A stretch of DNA of 37,305 nucleotides from Nitrospira sp. (GTDB lineage Bacteria > Nitrospirota > Nitrospiria > Nitrospirales > UBA8639): NCBI GenBank assembly GCA_028819435.1, contig JAPPLK010000031.1, positions 1 to 37,305 on the forward strand, written 5' to 3'. The translations under genes and the position numbers were made by a program. This document shows, in pieces, positions 17,347 to 25,605 of this stretch. The notes beneath the pieces are model-generated. The model ran no database searches, was not told where the DNA came from, and saw only the letters and a list, made by a program, of their open reading frames with translations. Position 1 is the stretch's first letter; every line of letters starts with the position of its first letter.

Positions 17347-17802
17347 TGAGATCACGATTCGGAGCAAGACATGAATCCGTAGGGGCGGACCCCCGTGTCC
17401 GCCCTGATGAAATAGAAGAAGATTGGTTGATTGAAGTACGTCGTCGAGCCAGGGAACTCGACGAAGGTATCGTGCAGCCAATCCCGGCAGAGGAGGTCAG
17501 AGAAAAGGCGCGGGCCTTGCTCAGATGACCTATGGCTTTCGTGCAGGAATGCCAAAGCCGAGGTCGCTTGCGCGAGGCCCTGTTCTCTTTTCCTCCCCTT
17601 TGTAAGGGGAGGATAGGTGGGGTAGAGTTGAATGCCCATAAACTCAGGAGGTTTCGCCATCCTAGCCGCAGGGTCTCTACCTCCCCTCGCCCCTCCTTAC
17701 AAAGGAGGGGAACAGGAGAGGCGGCTTGGGCGAGGGCATTTTCATACCAGGAAGCGAAGACGTGCCAAAAGATTATTATCGGATCAATAGAGGAGCGTTC
17801 CC
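17347..17802. repeat. nuoG-nuoH spacer: family C, antitoxin relic, paired family B
   Basis: Contains family C at 17379-17405 (stem GCGGAC/GTCCGC), a truncated antitoxin gene (see 17413-17528), a direct family B arm at 17593-17629 and an inverted arm at 17678-17713. This is the longest interruption of the nuo series (456 bp). An excellent Shine-Dalgarno for nuoH closes it. Confidence 0.75.
17413..17528 (+). pseudogene. 3' fragment of an addiction-module antitoxin (PF09720-like)
   Basis: The frame from about 17413 reads IEEDWLIEVRRRARELDEGI followed by VQPIPAEEVREKARALLR and a TGA. This closely matches the C-terminal half of the small addiction-module antitoxins of the PF09720 type, where W-x2-E-x3-R(R/A), G-x-V-x2-IPAEEV and a basic end are characteristic. 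The N-terminal half and start codon are absent; a family C repeat lies immediately upstream, at the break. No ParE-like toxin gene follows. The fragment is embedded between two complex I genes, so it is a remnant of an insertion that was mostly removed. Confidence 0.65.
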
Positions 17803-18864
17803 GTGTTTGATACCAGCATTAAATTGGCGTTGACCTTATCGCAAATCGGGGCCGTGATGGGCGTGGTCCTGCTGACCGTGGCGATACTCACCCTGTTGGA
17901 GCGGAAAGTGCTCAGTTGGATGCAGGACCGGATGGGCCCGATGGAAGTCGGCCCCTATGGAGTCTTGCAACCGGTGGCCGACGGGCTGAAGTTATTCTTC
18001 AAGGAAGACATCATCCCGGCCGGCGCAAACAAGATCATGTTCAGTCTCGCTCCCATTCTTGTGCTGGTGCCGGCCCTGATCGGGTTTGCGGTCATCCCGT
18101 TCGGGCCGAACTGGACGATCGACGTCATGGGAGTGGAATTCAAGCCCTTCGTGATCAGCGATATCAACATCGGCGTGCTGTACATCCTGGCGTTCGCGTC
18201 CATCGGGGCCTACGGGGTCATTCTCGGCGGGTGGGCCTCCAACAGCAAATACTCGTTGTTGGGCGGCCTGAGGTCCGCGGCCCAGTTGATCAGCTATGAA
18301 CTCAACGTAGGGCTGGCGATCGTCGGGGTGTTGTTGTTGGCGGGGAGTTTGAGCTTGGTGGAAATCACCGAAGCCCAGGCCGGCGGGTTCTGGAACTGGT
18401 TTGCCTTTGACCCCGTGCCCTTTCCGCAGTTCATCGCCTTTGTGATTTTCCTGATCGCCTCCGTGGCCGAAACCAACCGGCTGCCTTTTGACTTGCCGGA
18501 AGCGGAAAGCGAACTGGTCGCGGGTTTCTTCACTGAATACAGCGGCATGCGGTTCGCGTTTTTCTTCATGGCGGAATATTCGAACATGATCCTGGTGTCG
18601 TGCATGTCCACCGTCCTGTTCTTCGGAGGCTGGCACGCGCCCCTGCCGTTCTTGCAGGCCCCGGGGACGTTCGCCTGGGTGACGGGGATTTTCTGGTTTA
18701 CGGCGAAGGTCTATTTTTTCCTGTTCCTGTTTTTCTGGATACGGGCGACGCTGCCGCGGTTACGGTATGACCAGTTGATGCGGTTCGGGTGGAAGGTGTT
18801 GTTGCCCATTGCCCTGGGGAACATCGTGGTGACGTCACTGCTTGCCTACATCTTCCCCAATTAG
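17803..18864 (+). CDS. nuoH: NADH-quinone oxidoreductase subunit H
   Basis: Membrane subunit that docks the peripheral arm and forms much of the quinone chamber and entry of the proton path. It is 353 aa from a GTG at 17803, with GAGGAG 7 nt upstream. Eight or so membrane helices are evident. Conserved loops are present: LLERKVLSWMQDRMGPMEVGPYG, the GVILGGWASNSKYSLLGGLR cytoplasmic loop, and AETNRLPFDLPEAESELVAG with its cluster of acidic residues, then GMRFAFFFMAEYSNM. The length is normal. A 47-bp gap leads to nuoI. Confidence 0.97.
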   Translation: MFDTSIKLALTLSQIGAVMGVVLLTVAILTLLERKVLSWMQDRMGPMEVGPYGVLQPVADGLKLFFKEDIIPAGANKIMFSLAPILVLVPALIGFAVIPFGPNWTIDVMGVEFKPFVISDINIGVLYILAFASIGAYGVILGGWASNSKYSLLGGLRSAAQLISYELNVGLAIVGVLLLAGSLSLVEITEAQAGGFWNWFAFDPVPFPQFIAFVIFLIASVAETNRLPFDLPEAESELVAGFFTEYSGMRFAFFFMAEYSNMILVSCMSTVLFFGGWHAPLPFLQAPGTFAWVTGIFWFTAKVYFFLFLFFWIRATLPRLRYDQLMRFGWKVLLPIALGNIVVTSLLAYIFPN

Positions 18865-18911
18865 ATGAGATCCCCGATCTAGCCGGGGACAAGGACCGAG
18901 GAGCCGGGTCG

Positions 18912-19451
18912 ATGAAACTCAAAAAGTGGATTCAGTCGCTGATCTTTTATGAAATCCTCCTGGGCATGAAAGAGACGCTCAAGCATTTCCTGAAGTATCG
19001 TCCCATCACCCTGGAATATCCGCACGTCAAGAAACCGCTGCCCGAGAATTACCGGGGCATGTTGGGGTTGCTGCGATACGACGACGATACGGAGAAGTGC
19101 GTGGGGTGCGACCTGTGCGAGGCGGCCTGTCCCTCTCGCGTGATCCGCGTGGTCAGCGCCGAGGTGCCCGGGGAACCCACCAAGCGGTTTGCCAAGGAAT
19201 ATTACATGGACATGACGCGCTGCCTGTTCTGCGGGTTATGCGTCGACGCCTGTCCGGTGGACGCCTTGGGCATGTCGCAGGAATTCGAGTGGGCCGTATA
19301 CGACAAACGCCATTTGCATTTGAATAAAGAACAACTATTGGCAATCGGAGATCGAGCGTTTCCGGAACGGGAAAAACGGTTGGAGTTTCAGCATCCCAAC
19401 GTGGCCTATTTCAACGTCTCCTTCAAGGACATTCCGGAAAAGGAATTTTGA
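18912..19451 (+). CDS. nuoI: NADH-quinone oxidoreductase subunit I
   Basis: Ferredoxin-like subunit with clusters N6a and N6b that bridge NuoG to NuoB. It is 179 aa. There are two classical CxxCxxCxxxCP motifs: C63, C66, C69, C73 (CVGCDLCEAACP) and C104, C107, C110, C114 (CLFCGLCVDACP). The N-terminal amphipathic/hydrophobic segment (WIQSLIFYEILLGM) is typical. The ATG at 18912 has GAGGAG 8 nt upstream; the frame is open further upstream, but only as a shadow of the nuoH end. A 40-bp gap to nuoJ. Confidence 0.97.
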   Translation: MKLKKWIQSLIFYEILLGMKETLKHFLKYRPITLEYPHVKKPLPENYRGMLGLLRYDDDTEKCVGCDLCEAACPSRVIRVVSAEVPGEPTKRFAKEYYMDMTRCLFCGLCVDACPVDALGMSQEFEWAVYDKRHLHLNKEQLLAIGDRAFPEREKRLEFQHPNVAYFNVSFKDIPEKEF

Positions 19452-19491
19452 TTTGACGCGCAGGCGTTGTTAACGGGAGTTACGTGTAACG

Positions 19492-19998
19492 GTGGCCACA
19501 TTCGTCTTCCTGTATTTTGCCGCAGTCATCGTGATGGCCGCGTTGCTCGTCGTGGTGGTTCGTAATCCCATCTACAGCGCACTGTCCCTGCTCGTCATGT
19601 TCTTTCACGTGGCCGGGCTTTACGTCACCCTGCACGCCGAGTTCCTGGCCGCCATTCAGATCATCGTGTACGCCGGGGCGATCCTGGTGCTCTACCTGTT
19701 CGTCGTGATGCTCCTGAACGTGAAACGGGAAGAGCAGTTCAATCGGCAGGGGCCCGTGGCGTTGTTCCTCGGGGTGGTGTTGCTGACCGAGGCCGTGTTG
19801 CTCACGGTCAGCCGGGGCTTCACCGTCGGGACGCCGTCTCCCGGACGCGAAGGGCCGGCCGTGGGGAACACGGAATCCATCGGGGAACTCCTGTATTCCA
19901 CCTACCTGTTCCCGTTTGAAATCGCCTCGCTCATCCTGCTGGTGGCCATGATCGGCGCGGTCATTTTATCCAAGAAAGGCATCATGGAATCGCAATGA
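19492..19998 (+). CDS. nuoJ: NADH-quinone oxidoreductase subunit J
   Basis: Membrane subunit near the quinone site. It is 168 aa with five predicted helices, including [20 protein letters not shown] and [20 protein letters not shown], the latter containing the family's pi-bulge segment. The start is a GTG at 19492; GGGAG lies 12 nt upstream, a longish spacing, and no better in-frame start with a Shine-Dalgarno exists. The final helix [20 protein letters not shown] is intact. The stop overlaps the nuoK ATG by 4 nt (ATGA). Confidence 0.96.
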   Translation: MATFVFLYFAAVIVMAALLVVVVRNPIYSALSLLVMFFHVAGLYVTLHAEFLAAIQIIVYAGAILVLYLFVVMLLNVKREEQFNRQGPVALFLGVVLLTEAVLLTVSRGFTVGTPSPGREGPAVGNTESIGELLYSTYLFPFEIASLILLVAMIGAVILSKKGIMESQ

Positions 19999-20300
19999 GC
20001 GTGCCCGTGGAATTCTACATGGTGTTGAGCGGGCTGGTGTTCATCATCGGGCTCGTCGGCGTCCTGGTCCGGAAGAACCTCATTATCATCCTGCTGTCCA
20101 TCGAATTGATGCTCAATGCCACGAACATCAATTTCGTGGCCTTTTCCTCCCATTTCGGCAACCTGTCCGGGCAGGTCTTTGTCTTTTTCGCCCTGACCGT
20201 GGCTGCCGCCGAAGTGGCGGTAGGCCTCGCAATCATCATTGCTCTCTACCGTCATCACGCCAGTATCAACGTCGATGATTTCCGCCTGTTGAAGTGGTAG
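19995..20300 (+). CDS. nuoK: NADH-quinone oxidoreductase subunit K
   Basis: Small antiporter-like membrane subunit (101 aa, standard length) with three helices. The two buried glutamates that carry the central proton path are visible: one in [18 protein letters not shown] and one in [20 protein letters not shown]. The ATG overlaps the nuoJ stop, and nuoL starts 4 nt after the stop, so J, K and L are probably translationally coupled. Confidence 0.97.
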   Translation: MSVPVEFYMVLSGLVFIIGLVGVLVRKNLIIILLSIELMLNATNINFVAFSSHFGNLSGQVFVFFALTVAAAEVAVGLAIIIALYRHHASINVDDFRLLKW

Positions 20301-20304
20301 CGCC

Positions 20305-22200
20305 ATGCTGTATGCCCTGATCCCGCTCCTGCCGCTCCTGGCCTTCGTCGTGCTCAGTTTCGCCGGGCACGTCCTGAAGGAGCGCGCGCACCTGATCGCC
20401 GTGCCCGCGGTCTGGTTGTCATTCCTGCTGTCGGTCCTGGCCTTTTCCGAAGTCGCGGCCGGACGCGTGCTGGAAATTCCCCTGTACACCTGGGCGGCTT
20501 CCGGCGATCTCACCATCAGGCTCGGGCTCTACGTGGATCAGTTGACCGCGGCCATGTTGCTGCTGGTGACCATTGTCAGCGGATTGGTACACGTCTACAC
20601 CATCGGGTATATGCACGGCGAGCCGGGCTACGCACGGTTTTTCGCGAATATTGCGTTGTTCACGTTCTCGATGTTGATGCTGGTCATGTCCGATAACTTC
20701 GTTCAACTGTTCGTGTTCTGGGAAGCCGTCGGCCTGTGTTCCTACCTGCTGATCGGGCACTGGTATGAACGCCATTCGGCACGGGCCGCGGCGACCAAGG
20801 CGTTCATCGTCAACCGGGTCGGGGACTTCGGGTTCCTGCTCGGCATCCTCTTGGTCTTCGTGGTCTTCGGAACCTTGCAATACCAACCGGTATTCGCCGA
20901 AGCCGCGAACCAGGCCGGTGTCGTGGTTGACCTGCTGGGCGCATTCGGCGGCGGATGGGAAGTCTCCGCGATGACCCTGATCTGCTTGCTGCTGTTCGTG
21001 GGCGCCGTGGGCAAGTCCGCGCAAGTCCCGTTGCACGTGTGGCTGCCGGATGCCATGGAAGGCCCCACGCCCATTTCCGCCCTGATTCACGCCGCGACCA
21101 TGGTGACCGCGGGCGTGTTCATGGTGGCACGGCTGGCCCCCCTGTACAATCTGTCTCCCGCGGCCATGACCGTCGTGGCCATCGTGGGCGGCTTGACCAT
21201 GATCGTGGGCGCCACCATCGCTTTGACGCAGAACGACATCAAGCGCGTAGTCGCCTATTCGACCTTGAGCCAACTCGGGTACATGATGATGGCCTGCGGG
21301 TTGGGAGGATACGTGGCCGGGATCTATCACCTGCTGACGCACGGTGCCTTCAAAGCGTTGCTCTTCCTGGGATGCGGGTCCGTCATTCTTGCCGTACATC
21401 ACGAGCAGGACATGCAACGCATGGGCGGGCTGAAGGACAAAATGCCCATCACGTATTGGACGTTCATCATCGGATCGTTGGCGCTGGCCGGGTTTCCGCT
21501 GACCGCGGGATTCTTCAGCAAGGACGAATTGTTATTGTCCGCCTGGAACGCGGGCATGCTGGGACAGGTCCTGGCCGTGGCGGGGATCCTCACCGCCGGG
21601 TTGACGGCGTTCTACAGTTTCCGGTTGGTGTTCGTGGCCTTTTGGGGCGAGTCCCGCGTGGACCCGCACCATGCCGACCACGTGCATGAACAACCTTCGG
21701 TCGTGACCGTTCCCTTGTTGGTGCTGGCCGTGCTCAGCATTGCCACGGGGTACCTGGGCATTCCGGAGTTCCTGCAACCGGCTTTCCCCGGCAGTGAAGG
21801 CGGAGGGCACCACGGCGCGGCGGCTACGGGCATCATGCTGGCGGCCACGTTGGCGGGCGTCCTCGGCATTGCCATGGCCTACGTCTTGTACGTGAAGTCG
21901 CCGGCCTTGCCCGAACGCCTGATGAATCAATGGCACGCGTTGTATCGCGGCTCACTCAACAAGTGGTACGTAGATGAAGCCTATGACAAGGCGTTCGTAA
22001 ATCCCACGTTCACACTGGCGGACCGGATGTGGAAAAAAGTGGACGTGGCCATTATCGATAACGCGGTGAACGGCGTGGCCCGCGGGTTTGCCTGGTGGGG
22101 ATGGATGGCCCGCCTGATTCAAACCGGCGAAACGCAAAATTACGCGCTCAGCATGGCCATGGGCGCGGCCATCATCCTGACCGCGTATTTGCTGTTTTAG
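20305..22200 (+). CDS. nuoL: NADH-quinone oxidoreductase subunit L
   Basis: Distal antiporter-like proton-pumping subunit of the membrane arm, 631 aa. The core Proton_antipo_M region is evident: FVFWEAVGLCSYLLIG with its conserved glutamate, SAQVPLHVWLPDAMEGPTP, SALIHAATMVTAGVF, and NDIKRVVAYSTLSQLGYM, whose lysine is functional. The C-terminal stretch includes the long lateral-helix region and ends SMAMGAAIILTAYLLF. The ATG is 4 nt after nuoK. A family F repeat begins 5 nt after the stop. Confidence 0.97.
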   Translation: MLYALIPLLPLLAFVVLSFAGHVLKERAHLIAVPAVWLSFLLSVLAFSEVAAGRVLEIPLYTWAASGDLTIRLGLYVDQLTAAMLLLVTIVSGLVHVYTIGYMHGEPGYARFFANIALFTFSMLMLVMSDNFVQLFVFWEAVGLCSYLLIGHWYERHSARAAATKAFIVNRVGDFGFLLGILLVFVVFGTLQYQPVFAEAANQAGVVVDLLGAFGGGWEVSAMTLICLLLFVGAVGKSAQVPLHVWLPDAMEGPTPISALIHAATMVTAGVFMVARLAPLYNLSPAAMTVVAIVGGLTMIVGATIALTQNDIKRVVAYSTLSQLGYMMMACGLGGYVAGIYHLLTHGAFKALLFLGCGSVILAVHHEQDMQRMGGLKDKMPITYWTFIIGSLALAGFPLTAGFFSKDELLLSAWNAGMLGQVLAVAGILTAGLTAFYSFRLVFVAFWGESRVDPHHADHVHEQPSVVTVPLLVLAVLSIATGYLGIPEFLQPAFPGSEGGGHHGAAATGIMLAATLAGVLGIAMAYVLYVKSPALPERLMNQWHALYRGSLNKWYVDEAYDKAFVNPTFTLADRMWKKVDVAIIDNAVNGVARGFAWWGWMARLIQTGETQNYALSMAMGAAIILTAYLLF

Positions 22201-22205
22201 GGATT

Positions 22206-22440
22206 GTAAATGTTCAGCAATTTGTTGCCAGGATGGTCAGTGTAGGGGCGACCGGCCGGGTTCTTTTCCTCCCCTTTGTAAGGGGAGGTTAGGTGGGGTA
22301 GAGTCGGAGACCCAAAGGTATCAGCACTGACGACCACCGGCGTTCTGCCTACGCCGGTTCGGACTCTACCTCCCCTGACCCCTCCTTACAAAGGAGGGGA
22401 AGGAAAAAGCGGACGTAGGGGACGGCCCCTGTGCCGTCCC
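22206..22440. repeat. nuoL-nuoM spacer: family F, C and paired family B repeats
   Basis: Family F (22206-22240), a truncated family C (22242-22260, cut off where the B arm begins), a direct B arm (22267-22303), a core of about 58 bp, an inverted B arm (22362-22401), then a complete family C (22415-22440). The core between the B arms is recognisably similar to 7993-8058, so the B pair plus core behaves as one composite element. The final family C abuts the nuoM ribosome-binding site. Confidence 0.75.
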
Positions 22441-22463
22441 GAAATGAAAGGATTTTGATCGAC

Positions 22464-24053
22464 GTGTCTTCCGGCGGATTTCCATGGCTGACCCTGGTCG
22501 TCTTCCTGCCCTTGTTGGGCGTGGCCGCAATCCTGGCGGTCGAGGAAGCCTTGGCCAAGTGGGTGGCCTTGGGCGTTTCGTCGTTGGTGTTCCTGGTCTC
22601 GCTGCCGCTGTGGATCCTGTTTGAAGAATCCATGCCGGCCATGCAGTTCGTGGAATCGCACCAATGGATCGCGGCACCCTCCATCAACTACACGGTGGGC
22701 GTGGACGGGATCAGCCTGCCCCTGGTCATCCTGACCACGTTGCTGACGCCGCTCTGCGTCCTGATCTCCTGGACCGCGATCGAGACGCGCGTCAGGGAGT
22801 TCATGATCAGCCTGCTCGTGATGGAAACGGCCACGGTCGGCGTGTTTGTCGCGTTGGACTTCGTGCTGTTCTACGTGTTCTGGGAAACCATGCTGATCCC
22901 CATGTACCTGTTGATCGGGATTTGGGGCGGTCCCAACCGCGTGTACGCGGCCATCAAGTTTTTCCTGTATACCCTGGCCGGCAGCGTCCTGCTGCTCGTG
23001 GCAATTATCGTGCTCTATTTTTACGCCGGGAAAGACTCGTTCGATATCCTCACACTGAGCAACGCCGAGTACCCGGCTTGGCTGCAAGCCTGGTTGTTCT
23101 GGGCCTTCTTCGCCGCGTTTGCCGTGAAAGTGCCGATGTTCCCGTTCCATACGTGGTTGCCGGACGCGCACGTGGAAGCCCCGACCGCGGGCAGCGTGAT
23201 GCTGGCGAGCGTGTTGCTGAAACTGGGGGCTTACGGGTTCCTGCGCTTCTCCTTGCCCATGTTGCCCCACGCGACGCAGCGGTTCACCTCGGTGGTGCTG
23301 TTCCTGTCGGTGGTGGCCATCATTTACGGCGCCTACATGGCCTTTGCCCAGGCCGATCTCAAAAAACTCATCGCGTATTCCAGCGTGAGCCACATGGGAT
23401 TCGTTACGCTGGGAATTTTCGTGTTGAACGCCCAGGGGATCGAAGGCGCGATTTTGCAAATGGTCAACCACGGCATCACCACCGGCGCGCTCTTCCTGTG
23501 CGTGGGTATCGTGTACGAACGGACGCACAGCCGGGAGATTTCCGACAATTCAGGCCTCGCCGCGTCCATGCCGGTCTACGCCGCGTTCCTCGTGATCTTT
23601 GCCTTGTCCTCCGTAGGGCTGCCCGGCATGAACAGCTTCGTGGGCGAATTCTTCGTGTTGCTCGGGGCTTTCCTGTGGAGCAAGGCGGTTGCCACCGCCG
23701 CGGCCTTGGGGGTCATTCTTGCGGCAGCCTATATTCTCTGGATGTTGCAACGTGTGATATACGGCACCCCGGCGCAACATATGACCTCGAAACTCCATGA
23801 TATGAACTGGCGGGAAATCGGCACGCTGGCGCCCCTGGCGTTCTTCGTGTTCTGGATCGGGCTCTATCCCAAACCCCTGCTGGACGTGATGCACGCCAGT
23901 GTCGATCATCTCGTGCAAAAACAGTCGAAAGTCATGGTGGTGGGCAAAGTATCCCCTCTCCCTCGATGGGAGAAGGCCGAGGTGAAGGTGAAACCCATGA
24001 CGTCAGATAAGGTATCCCTTCTCTCTCAATGGGAGAGGGCCGAGAGGAGGTAG
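22464..24053 (+). CDS. nuoM: NADH-quinone oxidoreductase subunit M with a repeat-derived C-terminal tail
   Basis: Central antiporter-like proton-pumping subunit. The GTG at 22464 is chosen (529 aa), with AAAGGA 11 nt upstream; a TTG at 22455 and a GTG at 22431 are also in frame. Family motifs include FYVFWETMLIPMYLLIGIWG, KVPMFPFHTWLPDAHVEAP and ADLKKLIAYSSVSHMGFV, all with the expected charged residues. The normal end is near VDHLVQKQSK. About 35 extra residues (VSPLPRWEKAEVKVKP..., VSLLSQWERAERR) are translated from two family A palindromes (23955-23984 and 24019-24050), so repeat insertion has removed the original stop and lengthened the protein. Confidence 0.95.
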   Translation: MSSGGFPWLTLVVFLPLLGVAAILAVEEALAKWVALGVSSLVFLVSLPLWILFEESMPAMQFVESHQWIAAPSINYTVGVDGISLPLVILTTLLTPLCVLISWTAIETRVREFMISLLVMETATVGVFVALDFVLFYVFWETMLIPMYLLIGIWGGPNRVYAAIKFFLYTLAGSVLLLVAIIVLYFYAGKDSFDILTLSNAEYPAWLQAWLFWAFFAAFAVKVPMFPFHTWLPDAHVEAPTAGSVMLASVLLKLGAYGFLRFSLPMLPHATQRFTSVVLFLSVVAIIYGAYMAFAQADLKKLIAYSSVSHMGFVTLGIFVLNAQGIEGAILQMVNHGITTGALFLCVGIVYERTHSREISDNSGLAASMPVYAAFLVIFALSSVGLPGMNSFVGEFFVLLGAFLWSKAVATAAALGVILAAAYILWMLQRVIYGTPAQHMTSKLHDMNWREIGTLAPLAFFVFWIGLYPKPLLDVMHASVDHLVQKQSKVMVVGKVSPLPRWEKAEVKVKPMTSDKVSLLSQWERAERR

Positions 24054-24108
24054 AGATGTGCGTCTTTTCTCCCTCTCCCTCGATGGGAGAGGGCTGGGGT
24101 GAGGGTGC
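24019..24108. repeat. Family A repeats at the nuoM 3' end and nuoM-nuoN spacer
   Basis: The copy at 24019-24050 lies inside nuoM and finishes it; another at 24070-24108 fills the short spacer before nuoN. Together with 23955-23984 this makes three tandemly spaced copies within about 155 bp, all in one orientation. Confidence 0.75.
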
Positions 24109-24129
24109 AATTATGGAGTCTAACACGCG

Positions 24130-25605
24130 ATGATGATTCCTCTCGCAGACCTGGTCACGATCCTGCCGGAACTGATTGTCGTGTCCGTGGCCTGTCTTTT
24201 GCTGGTCCTGGACCCGATCACCCCGTCGAACAAAAAAGACCTGCTGGCCTGGATGAGCGTCGCCGCACTTGCGGTGTGTTTCGTCGTGACGGCCGTGAGC
24301 ATGGGCGACCGGGTCTTTGCGTTCAGCGACCTCGTGGTGGTGGACGGGTATGCCTCGTTCTGGAAACTGTTGCTCTACGTGGTGAGCGGAATGACCATCC
24401 TGCTTTCCATCGGATACCTCAAGGAAGAACGGATCGACCTGGCCGAATTCTACGGGTTCGTGCTGCTCTCCCTGACGGGCATGATGATCATGGTGTCCGG
24501 TGCCGACCTGCTGGTCATCTACCTGGGCATCGAGTTGATGTCGATCTCGCTTTATATTATGGCGGGCTTCAAGCGGTTTGAAGCCAGGTCCATCGAATCA
24601 TCGGCGAAGTATTTTATCCTGGGCGCGTTCTCGTCCGGCCTCCTGCTCTACGGCATTTCGCTTATCTTCGGCGTAGCGGGCAGCACGCGCCTCGTTGAAA
24701 TCGCCGCTGCCGTCGATGCGCGGGGCCTGGACGACTCGATGATCCTCATCGCCCTGATGCTCGTGATCGTGGGGTTTGGCTTCAAGGTCGCGGCCGTACC
24801 GTTCCACATGTGGACCCCTGACGTATATCAGGGCGCGCCGACCTCGGTCACTGCGTTCATGGCCGTGGCGTCGAAAGCCGCGAGCTTCGGGGCGTTTCTC
24901 CGGGTCATGCTCGAAGGTTTCGGCGGCATGAAACCGAACTGGAGCGGACTCATCCTGGGCGTGTGCATCCTGACCCTGATCCTGGGGAACCTGGTGGCCA
25001 TTGTGCAAACCAACGTGAAGCGCATGTTGGCGTATTCGAGTATCGCGCACGCCGGTTACGCGTTGATCGGGTTGGTCGTGGCGGGATGGATCGGAACCGG
25101 AGCCGGAGTCTCGGCCAAAGGCGTGTCCAGCATGATGTTGTACCTGGCCGTCTATTCGTTCATGACCTTGGGCGCCTTCTCCATCGTGGCGATCCTTCGA
25201 CGAGGTGGGGAAGAAGGCGAAGACCTGGACGACTTCACCGGGTTGGCCAAACGCCACAAGGGCGCGGCGTTTCTGATGCTGCTCTTCATGGTCTCGCTCG
25301 CGGGCATCCCGCCGACCGCCGGATTCATCGGCAAGTTCTATTTGTTCATGGCCGCGGTCAATGCCGGCCTGACCTGGCTGGCCGTGGTCGGCCTGATCTT
25401 CGCCGCGGTGTCCGCCTTCTACTACCTGCGCGTTGTCATGGTCATGTACATGCGCGAGCCTTCGCCGGACCAGGAAGGCGAAACGCGCTTGGCCCTGTCG
25501 CCCACCGCCATCGTGGTCCTGGCCCTCGCCGCCGCCGGCGTCGTGCTCTTCGGCCTCTACCCCTGGCCCCTTGTCTCCCTCACCGCCACCGCCGCGCTGC
25601 CCTGA
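24130..25605 (+). CDS. nuoN: NADH-quinone oxidoreductase subunit N
   Basis: Third antiporter-like proton-pumping subunit, 491 aa. Motifs include YLGIELMSISLYIMAGF with the conserved glutamate, FKVAAVPFHMWTPDVYQGAP, TNVKRMLAYSSIAHAGY with its lysine, and SLAGIPPTAGFIGKFYLF. About fourteen helices are evident; the C-terminus LVSLTATAALP is typical. It starts with ATGATG at 24130; GGAG is 11 nt upstream. It is the last gene of the complex I series and is followed by family C, A and D repeats rather than a clean terminator. Confidence 0.97.
   Translation: MMIPLADLVTILPELIVVSVACLLLVLDPITPSNKKDLLAWMSVAALAVCFVVTAVSMGDRVFAFSDLVVVDGYASFWKLLLYVVSGMTILLSIGYLKEERIDLAEFYGFVLLSLTGMMIMVSGADLLVIYLGIELMSISLYIMAGFKRFEARSIESSAKYFILGAFSSGLLLYGISLIFGVAGSTRLVEIAAAVDARGLDDSMILIALMLVIVGFGFKVAAVPFHMWTPDVYQGAPTSVTAFMAVASKAASFGAFLRVMLEGFGGMKPNWSGLILGVCILTLILGNLVAIVQTNVKRMLAYSSIAHAGYALIGLVVAGWIGTGAGVSAKGVSSMMLYLAVYSFMTLGAFSIVAILRRGGEEGEDLDDFTGLAKRHKGAAFLMLLFMVSLAGIPPTAGFIGKFYLFMAAVNAGLTWLAVVGLIFAAVSAFYYLRVVMVMYMREPSPDQEGETRLALSPTAIVVLALAAAGVVLFGLYPWPLVSLTATAALP

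Noticed and set aside
18789-19451. Longer start for nuoI
   Set aside because: Upstream codons overlap the nuoH end in another frame; the ATG at 18912 has a strong Shine-Dalgarno and the right N-terminus.
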